A DNA stretch of 64,000 bases from Thiobacillus sp. (GTDB lineage Bacteria > Pseudomonadota > Gammaproteobacteria > Burkholderiales > Thiobacillaceae). The stretch spans positions 50,407 through 114,406 of the forward strand of contig JADFDC010000004.1 in NCBI GenBank assembly GCA_018263115.1, written 5' to 3'. Below, piece after piece: positions 8,652 to 16,948 of this stretch; within the stretch, counting starts at the first letter, position 1; each line of letters opens with the position of its first letter. Position numbers and translations under genes: made by a program. The notes below the pieces were generated by a model. The model saw only the letters and a list, made by a program, of their open reading frames with translations. It had not been told where the DNA came from and did no database searches.

Positions 8652-9323
8652 ATGTATATCATGAATACTAAAAACCTTTGCTCCATAGTAATGGTTGCTT
8701 TTTTATCGCTTATAGCTGGTTCAGCTAGTGCAGTGCTTATTTCAAAGAACGACCCCCTTTATGGGATGGGTTCATTGACGGTAGATTCATCTACCGGCCT
8801 TGAATGGCTTGATTTATCAGTTACTGATGGCATGTCATTTAATGAAGTTTCTGGCCAACTGGGGTTCGGCGGGACATATTCTGGTTTTCGATTTGCAACG
8901 CCGGAAGAAATATTTGCGCTATTTGTGGAAGCACAAATACCGGACATTAACCAGCCAGGTGATTTTGGTCACATCGGAACTCAAGCCAACGCACAGTCAG
9001 CTTTAGCACTTGTACAACTAATGGGGCCTTCATACCAAGTTGAAGTATCTGGTGTGTTGCTATCGGAGATTGCTGGCTTCTCGTCACAGCATGCAAGCAT
9101 CAATGGCTTTGATCTCATTCAGATGCCATATGTTACTGTCAGAGAAGGTGTTGGAGGTCAGTCATTTGGTGAAGTGTTTACAACTGGCTCATGGATTTTT
9201 CCTTCGAATCCATATGAAGGGGTGGGGAGTTGGCTAGTGCGACCTGTTCCAGAGCCATCAATAATTTTGCTGATGTGTGCCGGGCTATTGCTCGTATTTG
9301 TCCGAGTCAGACTTAACAGTTAA
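8652..9323 (+). CDS. PEP-CTERM sorting-domain protein
   Basis: This is a secreted protein of the exosortase (PEP-CTERM) type. It starts at ATG 8652 with GGAG five bases upstream; ATG 8661 is an alternative. The N-terminal signal peptide (LCSIVMVAFLSLIAGSASA) precedes a globular domain with the recurring DSSTGLEWLDLSVTDGMSFNEV and GGTYSGFRFATPEEIFALF motifs of a common PEP-CTERM family. The C-terminus is the tripartite sorting tag: VPEPS, a hydrophobic helix (IILLMCAGLLLVFV) and a short basic end (RVRLNS). Such proteins are cut and anchored by exosortase EpsH/XrtA and usually accompany exopolysaccharide. No exosortase is in this window, so one is expected elsewhere. Base composition is AT-rich, like the preceding gene. 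Confidence 0.88.
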   Translation: MYIMNTKNLCSIVMVAFLSLIAGSASAVLISKNDPLYGMGSLTVDSSTGLEWLDLSVTDGMSFNEVSGQLGFGGTYSGFRFATPEEIFALFVEAQIPDINQPGDFGHIGTQANAQSALALVQLMGPSYQVEVSGVLLSEIAGFSSQHASINGFDLIQMPYVTVREGVGGQSFGEVFTTGSWIFPSNPYEGVGSWLVRPVPEPSIILLMCAGLLLVFVRVRLNS

Positions 9324-9338
9324 CCAGCTCAAACTGAA

Positions 9339-10313
9339 TTAAATTCTTTCAGGAAGAGTTCTAGAGCCCTCGAATTCGATCACTAGTTGCCTGACACTAC
9401 TGGCCTCCCGCTCCGGCATCATCAACACCCGCCGCTCCCGGCAATGCCAAATCAATTCAGCGTAAAAATCCGGATCGCTTTCAGCCTTGGAAAGGACTTG
9501 CGCCAGCCCGCGCTCGTCGCCCACGGGGTAGTAGCCGGGATAGGCTTCGCCCAGCATGCCGATGTTGCCGGGGATGTCGGAGGCGATGACGGGCACGCAC
9601 GCGGCGAGCGCTTCGCAGATGACATTGGCGCCGCCTTCCATGAGGGAGCTGATGATCATCAAATGCGCGCGTGCAAGATGGTCGATGACATCTTTGTGCG
9701 GGATTTCGCCCAGCCAGTACCAGCGGGGTATCTGTATCTGAAGGGCTTTTGCCTTCTCTTCCATGTCCGCTGAAAGCGCGCGGCCGAGATGGGTGATGCG
9801 GATGCGTGATTGATCCGGGAGCAGGGCCGCGGCCAGCGCAGCGCGGAACGGGTCCTTCTCTTCGCGCAGGTGGCCGATGACCAGCACGTCGAATGTGTTA
9901 CCGGCTGGGGGCTGGCGGGGGATGTCGGGCGCGGACTGGTAGATGACGCGGGTTTTGTGCGCCAGTTCGGGTGCCAGTTCATCGACGCCCTTTTCCTGCA
10001 ATACCACCAGCCGGTGCGCCAGTTTCAATGAGGTCTGGGCGTCGGCATCGTGACGGATGTCGCGGTAGAGGTCGGTGCCGGTCAGCATGACAATGAGAGG
10101 CTTGTCCGGATGGCGCGCGGCGAAGGCATGGATGCTGGGCGCGCTGCGGCGGGCATGCAGGGCGATCATCAGGTCGGCGGGTTCATTGTTCCAGACCGTT
10201 GCAACATCAACCTGGTGACCTGCCTCGCGAAGAAATGCCGTCCAGCGCGCGGCGGTATGCCAGTTGCCGCTTTTGCTTTCGGCGCCGTAGGGCGTAATCA
10301 GGACAATATGCAT
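9339..10313 (-). CDS. senB: SenB-like selenosugar synthase (TIGR04348-type glycosyltransferase)
   Basis: The protein is a GT-B glycosyltransferase of the group first described as TIGR04348 and later assigned as SenB. SenB makes the UDP-GlcNAc-derived selenosugar that SenA joins to hercynine in selenoneine synthesis. Diagnostic segments are LITPYGAESKSGNWHTAARW at the N-terminus, VVLQEKGVDELAPEL, VIGHLREEKDPFRAALAA, the donor-site stretch SSLMEGGANVICEALAACVP and IPGNIGMLGEAYPGYYPVGD. I start it at ATG 10313 (324 aa); an upstream TTG at 10331 would add six residues. It runs divergently from trmH with 35 bases between. No senA or senC is nearby, so the selenium role is by family only and another sugar-transfer function is possible. 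Confidence 0.75.
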   Translation of the reverse strand: MHIVLITPYGAESKSGNWHTAARWTAFLREAGHQVDVATVWNNEPADLMIALHARRSAPSIHAFAARHPDKPLIVMLTGTDLYRDIRHDADAQTSLKLAHRLVVLQEKGVDELAPELAHKTRVIYQSAPDIPRQPPAGNTFDVLVIGHLREEKDPFRAALAAALLPDQSRIRITHLGRALSADMEEKAKALQIQIPRWYWLGEIPHKDVIDHLARAHLMIISSLMEGGANVICEALAACVPVIASDIPGNIGMLGEAYPGYYPVGDERGLAQVLSKAESDPDFYAELIWHCRERRVLMMPEREASSVRQLVIEFEGSRTLPERI

Positions 10314-10348
10314 TTTGTTATCTTGGCACAAACCGCGAAAATGGGAAC

Positions 10349-11128
10349 ATGCAAGACCTGATTACTTCCCGCGGCAACCCGGTTTTCAAACGCCTGAAGA
10401 AGCTGGCCGATTCCTCGCGCGAACGCCGCGAGACGCGGATGACGCTGCTGGATGGCGAGCATCTGATCGAGTCTTGTCTCGATGCGGACGGGCAGCCGCA
10501 CACGCTGCTGCATGCGGAGTCGTGCGCGGAAGAAATCTGGCAGCCGCTGGCCGCGCGTTGCGAGGGGGCAAAGGTTGTGTCAATTGCCGATGCCCTGTTT
10601 GCAGAGCTGTCGCCGGTCGACTCGCCAACCGGCGTGCTGGCGGAGGTTGCATGGATCGATGCGAAGACTCCCAAAAACGCCACACCGCTGGTGCTGCTGC
10701 TGGAGGATATTCAGGACCCCGGCAATCTGGGTAGCCTGCTGCGCAGCGCGGCTGCTGCCGGCGCCACGCTGGCGGTGCTGTCAAAAGGCTGCGCTGATGC
10801 ATGGTCGCCCAAGGCGCTGCGGGGCGGGCAGGGCGCACAGTTTGTGCTGCCCATGCTGCTGCGTGCTGATCTGGTTGAGTGGATGCAATCGGCGGGTATG
10901 CCGGTCTGGGCGCTGGCGCTGGAGGGGGAGAAAAGCGTGTTCGATCTTGATCTGAAAGGCGCGGCGGGCATTCTGGTGGGCAACGAAGGTGCGGGCTTGT
11001 CTGACGGAGTGTTGAAGATTGCTTCAGGCAGGGTGGCGATTCCCATGCCGGGCAAGGTCGAGTCGCTCAATGCCGCGGCGGCGGCCGCGGTTGCGTTGTT
11101 TGAGGCGGTAAGACAAAAAGCAATCTAG
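10349..11128 (+). CDS. TrmH/SpoU-family RNA 2'-O-methyltransferase
   Basis: This is an S-adenosylmethionine-dependent rRNA or tRNA methyltransferase with the SPOUT knot fold. The N-terminal 90 residues form the substrate-binding domain (ITSRGNPVFKRLKKLADSSRERRETRMTLLDGEHLI). The C-terminal domain has the three family motifs in order: LEDIQDPGNLGSLLRSAAAAG, GILVGNEGAGLSDG and IPMPGKVESLNAAAAAAVALFE. The length of 259 aa is normal. Which nucleotide it modifies cannot be read from sequence. In related genomes it often follows rnhB; here about 2.2 kb of other genes separate the two. Confidence 0.92.
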   Translation: MQDLITSRGNPVFKRLKKLADSSRERRETRMTLLDGEHLIESCLDADGQPHTLLHAESCAEEIWQPLAARCEGAKVVSIADALFAELSPVDSPTGVLAEVAWIDAKTPKNATPLVLLLEDIQDPGNLGSLLRSAAAAGATLAVLSKGCADAWSPKALRGGQGAQFVLPMLLRADLVEWMQSAGMPVWALALEGEKSVFDLDLKGAAGILVGNEGAGLSDGVLKIASGRVAIPMPGKVESLNAAAAAAVALFEAVRQKAI

Positions 11129-11149
11129 GCGTAAATTCCCCGTCCCTTG

Positions 11150-11229
11150 AATCCCCCCGCCCTTCGGTCGACCCCCTTTATCAAGGGGGTGATTTGAGCC
11201 CCTCTTGTCAAAGGGGGGTTGGGGGGATT
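11150..11229. repeat. Palindromic dispersed repeat, copy 3 (diverged)
   Basis: This copy lies between the convergent ends of trmH and ppsR. The left arm is intact, but the right arm reads CCCCTCTTGTCAAAGGGG and so carries changes relative to the other copies. The outer AATCCCC and GGGGATT ends are preserved. Its divergence suggests that it is older than copies 1, 2 and 4. Confidence 0.82.
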
Positions 11230-11246
11230 TTCTCAATGGGGCGCGC

Positions 11247-12026
11247 TTAACTTCCGTGCACTATCAGCGCTGCGATTTCCTCCACCGATTTCCGGGTGGA
11301 CTCGATGACTGGCACGCCGCTGGCGGTCAGCATTTTTTCCGCTGCCCGGATTTCATTGCGGCAGTTTTCCAGGCTGGAATAGTGGCTGCCGGGCAGGCGC
11401 TCGTTGCGGATTTGCGCCAGCCGCTCCGGTGCAAGCGTCAGGCCGCGCAGCTTGGCTTTGTGCGCAAGCAGCACTTCGGGCAGGGTGGGCGCGCCCAGAT
11501 CATCCGGCGTCAGCGGGTAATTGGCGGCCTTCCTGCCATACTGCAAGGCAAGGTAAAGCGAGACCGGGGTCTTGCCCGCACGGGAAACCCCTACCAGGAT
11601 CAGGTCGGCTTCGCCCAGTCTTTCCGGATTCAGACCATCGTCGACGGCCAGCGCGAAATTCACCGCATCCATGCGTGTGTCGTAGCTGTTGCTCATGCCG
11701 TGCGTCTGCCCCGCCGTGGCGGCCGGCGCCACGCCAAGGAAGGCAGACATGGGTTCGCTGAATGCCTCGAACACATCGAATACGGGAATATCACATTGTT
11801 TGAGCTCGGTTCGGATAAGCTGATCGGTGATGGTGGAAATGACCATCGCGCGCGGGCTTTCCCGAATGCGGCTGACGAGTGCATGGGCCTTGTCCGGCGT
11901 GTCGATAAAAGGGATGGTTAGCGTTTTGTATTCAAGCCCTCTAAACTGTGAAAGCAGGCTTTTGCCGACCGCCGCAGCGGTTACGCCTGTGTGATCCGAT
12001 ACGAAAAATACTGTCAGTTCTTTCAC
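11247..12026 (-). CDS. ppsR: PEP synthase regulatory protein (bifunctional kinase/pyrophosphorylase)
   Basis: PpsR (DUF299 family) inactivates PEP synthase by ADP-dependent phosphorylation of a Thr beside the catalytic His, and reactivates it by phosphate-dependent dephosphorylation. The family's N-terminus ([24 protein letters not shown]) points to a start at GTG 12026, giving 259 aa; the frame stays open upstream, but those residues do not look like the family. The nucleotide-binding loop [15 protein letters not shown] is clear. The C-terminus ([19 protein letters not shown]) is typical. It is divergent from ppsA, its substrate, with start codons only about 11 bases apart. Confidence 0.93.
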   Translation of the reverse strand: MKELTVFFVSDHTGVTAAAVGKSLLSQFRGLEYKTLTIPFIDTPDKAHALVSRIRESPRAMVISTITDQLIRTELKQCDIPVFDVFEAFSEPMSAFLGVAPAATAGQTHGMSNSYDTRMDAVNFALAVDDGLNPERLGEADLILVGVSRAGKTPVSLYLALQYGRKAANYPLTPDDLGAPTLPEVLLAHKAKLRGLTLAPERLAQIRNERLPGSHYSSLENCRNEIRAAEKMLTASGVPVIESTRKSVEEIAALIVHGS

Positions 12027-12037
12027 GAGAAATGCCC

Positions 12038-14371
12038 ATGACCATGCATGAACCCGACTATATCGCGCCGCTGGAAACCTTGTCGATGCAGGATGTGCCA
12101 AAAGTGGGCGGCAAGAACGCCTCGCTGGGCGAGATGATCGGTGCGCTGTCCGGACTGGGCGTGAAAGTGCCCGGAGGCTTTGCCACGACGGCGAAGGCCT
12201 TTTGGGACATGCTGGACCACAACAGGCTGCGCGAAAAAATCAACGCGCGGCTGGCCGGGCTGGATGTCGGCGATGTGACCGCGTTGCAAGCGGCCGGGCG
12301 CGATATCCGCAGCTGGGTTGAATCTGCGGCACTTCCATCGACATTGGAGCAGGGCATACGCACAGCCTACGATGCCCTAGGCGGAAATGTTTCCGTCGCG
12401 GTGCGTTCATCGGCCACGGCGGAAGACCTGCCGGATGCCTCGTTCGCGGGCCAGCAGGAAACCTATCTCAACGTGCGCGGGGCAGATGCAGTGGTCAGAC
12501 ACGTCAAGAAAGTCTTTGCCTCGCTATACAACGACCGCGCCATCGCCTACCGGGTGCACCATGGTTTTGAACACTCTCAGGTTGCATTGTCTGCCGGTAT
12601 CCAGCGCATGGTGCGTTCCGATCTGGCAGCGGCCGGTGTGATCTTCACGCTGGATACTGAGTCCGGTTTCCACGATGTGGTGTTCGTCACATCGAGCCAC
12701 GGCCTGGGTGAGATGGTGGTGCAGGGCGCGGTGAATCCGGACGAGTTCTATGTGCACAAGCCGACAAAAGCCCTGATTTCGAAAACGCTGGGCAGCAAGG
12801 CCATCCAACTGGTGTATGGCAGAGCCGGCACGGTACAGGTCGACACGCCGGAATCCGACCGCCTGCGCTTTTCCATTACCGATGCGGATGTGCTGGCGTT
12901 GGCCGGAATGGCCATGACCATCGAGCAGCACTACAAGCGCCCGATGGATATCGAATGGGCCAAGGACGGAGAAACCGGCGAGCTGTTCATCGTGCAGGCC
13001 CGGCCCGAGACCGTGAAGGCGCGTGCTACCGGCTTGCAGGAGAAATACGTACTCAAGGGAACCAGTGAAGTCAGAGTGACCGGCCGCGCCATCGGCCAGA
13101 AAATCGGTGCGGGCCGGGTCTGCGTGGTTGGCAGCCCGAAGGAAATGGAGCGTGTGCAGCCCGGCGATGTGCTGGTGGCCGACATGACCGACCCGGACTG
13201 GGAGCCGGTGATGAAGCGTTCCGCCGCCATCATCACCAATCGCGGCGGGCGTACCTGCCATGCAGCGATTGTTGCGCGCGAATTGGGCATTCCCGCCGTG
13301 GTGGGGTCGGGCAATGCCACGGATGTACTGAAGGCTGGCGAGGAGGTTACGGTGTCATGCGCCGAGGGTGACACCGGCAAGGTGTATGCGGGCATACTCG
13401 ATTTCATCTGCGAGCGGGAAGAGGATGCCGCGCTGCCCGACCTGCCAGTCAAGATCATGATGAATGTGGCCAATCCCGAGCGTGCGTTTGAATTTACGCA
13501 GATTCCCAATCACGGCATCGGACTGGCGCGCATCGAGTTCATCATCAACAACCAGATCAGCATTCACCCGCTGGCCGCGCTGGCTTATCCCGATGTGCCC
13601 GATCACATCCGCAAGGCAATCGATGCCAAAGCTGCCGGCTATAGCGATCCGGTTTCCTTTTATGTCGACAAGCTCGCCGAGGGCGTTGCCACGCTGGCTG
13701 CCTCATTCTGGCCAAAGCCGGTCATCGTGCGCATGTCGGATTTCAAGTCCAACGAATATGCGCATTTGCAGGGGGGCAAGGGTTTCGAGCCGGAAGAGGA
13801 AAACCCCATGATCGGTTTCCGCGGCGCATCGCGTTATGTTTCCGAAGTGTTCCGCCCCGCGTTCGAGCTCGAATGCCGCGCGCTGAGAAAAGTCCGCAAC
13901 GAGATGGGGCTGACCAATGTGGAAATAATGATCCCCTTCGTGCGCACGCTGGAAGAAGCGCAGGGCGTGGTCGACCTGCTGTCTGAAAATGGCCTGAAGC
14001 GCGGAAAGGATGGCCTTCGCCTCATCATGATGTGCGAGATTCCTTCCAATGTCCTGCTGGCGGAAGAATTCCTGAAACTGTTCGACGGCTTCTCCATCGG
14101 CAGCAACGACCTAACGCAACTGACATTGGGCGTGGACCGCGATTCGGCGCTGGTGGCGGGTAGCTTCGACGAGCGCAACCCGGCGGTCAAGAAGCTGCTG
14201 GCCGAGGTGATCGCGATTTGTAAACGGCAGGGAAAATACATCGGCATCTGCGGCCAGGGGCCGAGCGATCACGCCGATTTTGCCGAGTGGCTGGTGGGGC
14301 AGGGGATAGAGTCGATATCACTGAATCCGGATACGGTTGTGGCGACGTGGAAGCGGTTGTCTCAGCAGTAG
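12038..14371 (+). CDS. ppsA: Phosphoenolpyruvate synthase (pyruvate, water dikinase)
   Basis: PpsA converts pyruvate, ATP and water to PEP, AMP and phosphate, feeding gluconeogenesis. I choose ATG 12038 ([12 protein letters not shown], 777 aa) because GAGAA at 12027-12031 is then well spaced; ATG 12032 is the alternative. The ATP-grasp domain comes first ([39 protein letters not shown]). The swivelling phosphohistidine domain follows, with [21 protein letters not shown] (His408 accepts the phosphate; the preceding Thr is the PpsR target). Last comes the PEP-binding barrel with [19 protein letters not shown] and the catalytic Cys in [10 protein letters not shown]. It is complete and typical. 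Confidence 0.96.
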   Translation: MTMHEPDYIAPLETLSMQDVPKVGGKNASLGEMIGALSGLGVKVPGGFATTAKAFWDMLDHNRLREKINARLAGLDVGDVTALQAAGRDIRSWVESAALPSTLEQGIRTAYDALGGNVSVAVRSSATAEDLPDASFAGQQETYLNVRGADAVVRHVKKVFASLYNDRAIAYRVHHGFEHSQVALSAGIQRMVRSDLAAAGVIFTLDTESGFHDVVFVTSSHGLGEMVVQGAVNPDEFYVHKPTKALISKTLGSKAIQLVYGRAGTVQVDTPESDRLRFSITDADVLALAGMAMTIEQHYKRPMDIEWAKDGETGELFIVQARPETVKARATGLQEKYVLKGTSEVRVTGRAIGQKIGAGRVCVVGSPKEMERVQPGDVLVADMTDPDWEPVMKRSAAIITNRGGRTCHAAIVARELGIPAVVGSGNATDVLKAGEEVTVSCAEGDTGKVYAGILDFICEREEDAALPDLPVKIMMNVANPERAFEFTQIPNHGIGLARIEFIINNQISIHPLAALAYPDVPDHIRKAIDAKAAGYSDPVSFYVDKLAEGVATLAASFWPKPVIVRMSDFKSNEYAHLQGGKGFEPEEENPMIGFRGASRYVSEVFRPAFELECRALRKVRNEMGLTNVEIMIPFVRTLEEAQGVVDLLSENGLKRGKDGLRLIMMCEIPSNVLLAEEFLKLFDGFSIGSNDLTQLTLGVDRDSALVAGSFDERNPAVKKLLAEVIAICKRQGKYIGICGQGPSDHADFAEWLVGQGIESISLNPDTVVATWKRLSQQ

Positions 14372-14372
14372 G

Positions 14373-14396
14373 GTGGGCAAAGCTTAGCGTGCCCAC
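14373..14396. repeat. Hairpin directly after ppsA
   Basis: GTGGGCA (14373-14379) and TGCCCAC (14390-14396) are perfect inverted arms around a 10-base loop, two bases after the ppsA stop. There is no following T-run, so it is not a standard intrinsic terminator. It could still stabilise the 3' end of the ppsA message, or be the left edge of the repeat block that follows. Confidence 0.6.
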
Positions 14397-14450
14397 GCGA
14401 ACCTTGATTGGTTCAATAACGGTGTTTAGCCGGGGGCAGCCCGGCAGCTA

Positions 14451-14482
14451 GTGACTTTCTTTGCTCCGCCAAAGAAAGTCAC
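14451..14482. repeat. 13-base perfect hairpin
   Basis: GTGACTTTCTTTG at 14451-14463 is followed by six bases (CTCCGC) and its exact reverse complement at 14470-14482. A related string (TTTCTTTGGTTCCTTTCTTTGACG) recurs near 14925-14949, which suggests that both come from one repeat family. Confidence 0.8.
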
Positions 14483-14536
14483 CAAAGAAAGGCGGCCCCG
14501 CTGTGCTGCTCCGCCCAAAAACCTTGGCGGAGTAAA

Positions 14537-14632
14537 CCTCGGTCGAGGACTTGAATTGGGCGGCTGCGGAACTCGCTCTACGAGCTCAGACAGTCCTCGC
14601 CGAAAGCCCCCAATTCAAGTCCTCGACCGAGG
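14537..14632. repeat. 24-base perfect inverted repeat with 48-base loop
   Basis: The arms 14537-14560 and 14609-14632 are exact reverse complements (left arm begins CCTCGGTCGAGG, right arm ends CCTCGACCGAGG). The left arm starts with its own partial palindrome (CCTCGGTCGAGG). The 48-base centre contains another short inverted pair (GAGC around 14574-14586). A stem of this length would be very stable in RNA from either strand. Confidence 0.85.
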
Positions 14633-14658
14633 CAGCCCAGAGGGGGAGTTAAAACCCA

Positions 14659-14742
14659 AATCCCCCGGCTCGCTTTGCTCGCCACCCCCTTTATCAAGGG
14701 GGTAAGTTGATCCCCCCTTGATAAAGGGGGGTTGGGGGGATT
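14659..14742. repeat. Palindromic dispersed repeat, copy 4
   Basis: It has the same order and orientation as the copies at 5501 and 7418: AATCCCCC, a variable GC segment (GGCTCGCTTTGCTCGCC), the two inverted CCCCTTTATCAAGGGGG-type arms, and GGGGGATT. It lies in the middle of the composite block between ppsA and feoB. Confidence 0.85.
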
Positions 14743-14771
14743 GGTTTTTGGGGTTTGATTTTCCTCCCTGT

Positions 14772-14914
14772 CTGCATTGCCGCAGCCAGCGGAATCAAGC
14801 CGGTTAACAGCGATGCGGATGTTCGAGCTTCGCTTCCTCAAAAGTTATGGCGAAGCGAGTTTCCGCATCGCCCGGCTTGATTTTGTTGGCAAGGGAACCC
14901 GAAGGGCAATGCAG
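14772..14914. repeat. Nested long palindrome, about 143 bases
   Basis: Four arm pairs occur in mirror order: 14772-14781 with 14905-14914 (10 bases), 14793-14803 with 14872-14882 (11 bases), 14810-14819 with 14862-14871 (10 bases) and 14827-14833 with 14850-14856 (7 bases). All are perfect complements with short unmatched stretches between, so the whole can fold as one long interrupted stem. Confidence 0.8.
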
Positions 14915-15133
14915 TTGGGTCATCTTTCTTTGGTTCCTTTCTTTGACGAAGCAAGAAAGGGCGCTCCGGAGCGTGGCACGAGGGGCTCCTTGGGGGATCG
15001 GGCAGCGAAGGAGTGCGTAGGGGCGACCGTTGACGGAGCGCGCATCCCGCTACGGGGTCGCACCTTGCTACGCAAGGCACTGCTCCGCCCTTTGCGGTCG
15101 CCCAGCTGCCGGGCTACCCCCGGCCAACGAGCC

Positions 15134-16924
15134 TTAATACCCCAGCGCCCTCGCGCACTGATAAAACACAAACGACACCACCCACGCCAATCCTAGCGAC
15201 CAGGCCACGGTTCCCCATGCATAAAGGTTGCTGTGCGATTCAGTGCGCAATGTTGCGATGGTAGAGAGGCAGGGCGTATAGATCAGCGTGAAGAGCATGA
15301 ATGAATAGGCTTGCACCCAATCCATGCTGATTGATATTTGATGAGTGAGCGCATCGCCTTCCATGCCATAGATGACGGCGAGCGCGCCGATGACGATTTC
15401 CTTGGCGACGAAGCCGAACAGCAGGGCGATGGTCATCTGGGTGTCGATGCCCAGTGGCGTCAGAATGGGAGAGAACAGGTTGCCGAGTGTGGCGGCATAA
15501 CTTTGTGGGCTGGCCTCTGCTACGCCGGGCGGGAGGTGCGTAAGCGCCCAGACCAGCACGACGCCGATGATGATGAATTTGCTGGCGCGATGCAGGAAGT
15601 GCCGTACTTCCTGCCAGCCGCGCAGCCAGAGCTGCATGAGGGTGGGCAGCCGGTAGGGTGGCAGTTCCAGCACGAAGGGTTCTTGGCTGGCAAGTTTTCT
15701 TTTGAACAGCAGCGCGGTGAGGATGGCGGTGGCGAAGCTCATCAGATAAAGCGAGAACAGCACCAGCGGTGCGTGTTCGGCGGAAAACAGCGCGGCGGTG
15801 ATGAAGATGAAGACTTGCAATCGCGCGGAGCAGAGCGAGAAGGGAATCACCATCATGGTCAGCAATCGAAGAGGCCGCGAGCGCATGACCCGTGTGCCCA
15901 TCAGCGCCGGAACATTGCAGCCGAAGCCCATCAGCAGCATGACGAAGCTGCGGCCATCCAGTCCGAGCTTGGACATCAGCGCATCCATGAGGAAGGCTGC
16001 GCGGGACAGATAACCGGTGTCCTCGATGACGGCCATGAACAGGAAGAACAGCACGATGATGGGCACGAAGGAAGCAACTGTGCCCACGCCGTTGTAAATG
16101 CCGTCCACCAGCAGGCCGTGCAGCCAGCCAGGGCTGGTTGACATCAAAGGTTCAAGCGCATGCTGGCTGATCAGGCCGAGCAGCCATTCGACTGCATCCT
16201 GCAGCGGCGAGCCGAGCAGGAAGATGCCCTGGAACAGCAGAAACATCACGCCGAAGAAAATCGGCAGGCCCAGCCAGGGGTGTAAAAGCAGCCTGTCCAT
16301 CCGCGCGGTGAAACTTTCGGGAAGCTGACGTGGAAACTGGACACTGTGGCTGACGATCGTCTGCATCTGCTGTTCCACGAGATCGTCCTGCGCGAGTTTG
16401 TCTTTCAGGTCTTCGAGTCCCGGACGCTGCTCGCTGATTTCCAGCATGCCGGTGATGGCCTGACGGGCTTCGGCGAAGCCCTTGCCATATTTTGCGGAAA
16501 GCGCCATGACCGGCATGCCGAGCGACTCGCTCATCCTGCGGATGTCAATGCGGATGCCAAGTTTTTCTGCCTCGTCTGACATGTTCAGAAGCAGGATTGC
16601 GGGTATGCCAAGCAGCTTGAACTGGAGCGCGATGGCAATCTGATGTTCGATCTGGCTGGCATTGAGAATGATGGCGACCAGATCGACTGGATTGTTCTCC
16701 AGAAAATGCCGCACGACGAGTTCGTCTTCAGAAAAGCCGTGCAGGTCGTAGAGGCCGGGCAGATCGACCACCTCCACCATGTGCCCGCCAAGCAGGATTT
16801 TCGCGCCCAGCAGATCCACCGTGACACCGGGCCAGTTACCCACGCGCGCGCCCGCGCCGGTCAGGCGGTTGAAGAAAGTGGACTTGCCCGTGTTGGGCAT
16901 GCCCAGCAAGGCAAGGCGTTTCAT
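15134..16924 (-). CDS. feoB: Ferrous iron transporter FeoB
   Basis: FeoB imports Fe(II) across the inner membrane and has a cytosolic G domain. At the N-terminus GMPNTGKST (residues 8-16) is the G1 loop, DLPG (54-57) G3 and NMSD (114-117) G4. The membrane part starts near residue 220 (LGLPIFFGVMFLLFQGIFLLG) and carries the two Gate regions with their conserved Cys (CSARLQVFIF and CLSTIATLRTES). At 596 aa it is shorter than E. coli FeoB (about 770), mainly because the G-domain to membrane linker is short. feoA lies 24 bases upstream and no feoC is present. It is probably controlled by Fur through the box upstream of feoA. Confidence 0.95.
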   Translation of the reverse strand: MKRLALLGMPNTGKSTFFNRLTGAGARVGNWPGVTVDLLGAKILLGGHMVEVVDLPGLYDLHGFSEDELVVRHFLENNPVDLVAIILNASQIEHQIAIALQFKLLGIPAILLLNMSDEAEKLGIRIDIRRMSESLGMPVMALSAKYGKGFAEARQAITGMLEISEQRPGLEDLKDKLAQDDLVEQQMQTIVSHSVQFPRQLPESFTARMDRLLLHPWLGLPIFFGVMFLLFQGIFLLGSPLQDAVEWLLGLISQHALEPLMSTSPGWLHGLLVDGIYNGVGTVASFVPIIVLFFLFMAVIEDTGYLSRAAFLMDALMSKLGLDGRSFVMLLMGFGCNVPALMGTRVMRSRPLRLLTMMVIPFSLCSARLQVFIFITAALFSAEHAPLVLFSLYLMSFATAILTALLFKRKLASQEPFVLELPPYRLPTLMQLWLRGWQEVRHFLHRASKFIIIGVVLVWALTHLPPGVAEASPQSYAATLGNLFSPILTPLGIDTQMTIALLFGFVAKEIVIGALAVIYGMEGDALTHQISISMDWVQAYSFMLFTLIYTPCLSTIATLRTESHSNLYAWGTVAWSLGLAWVVSFVFYQCARALGY

Positions 16925-16948
16925 GACGTCAGGAAAATCTTTCTTCGG

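Larger units (their letters stand above)
14397..15133. repeat. Non-coding composite block of inverted repeats
   Basis: About 740 bases between the convergent ends of ppsA and feoB show no convincing gene; short open frames here follow repeat sequence and have no ribosome-binding site or recognisable product. In order the block holds: a 13-base perfect hairpin (14451-14463 with 14470-14482); a 24-base perfect inverted repeat (14537-14560 with 14609-14632); copy 4 of the dispersed palindromic element (14659-14742); a nested palindrome of about 143 bases (14772-14914) with four matched arm pairs; and GC-rich sequence with further small hairpins to 15133. It has the look of several repeats nested or accreted at one site. 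Confidence 0.8.

Noticed and set aside
9360..9387. XbaI, EcoRI and SpeI sites within 28 bases, resembling a cloning polylinker
   Set aside because: The sites fall in the 3' end of the SenB-like gene in an unbroken frame, the flanking sequence is ordinary, and no longer vector match is visible. Chance is the simpler reading.
14451..15196. Short open frames (84-139 codons) inside the ppsA-feoB block
   Set aside because: They follow inverted-repeat sequence, lack ribosome-binding sites and carry no domain. The longest runs into the antisense of feoB.
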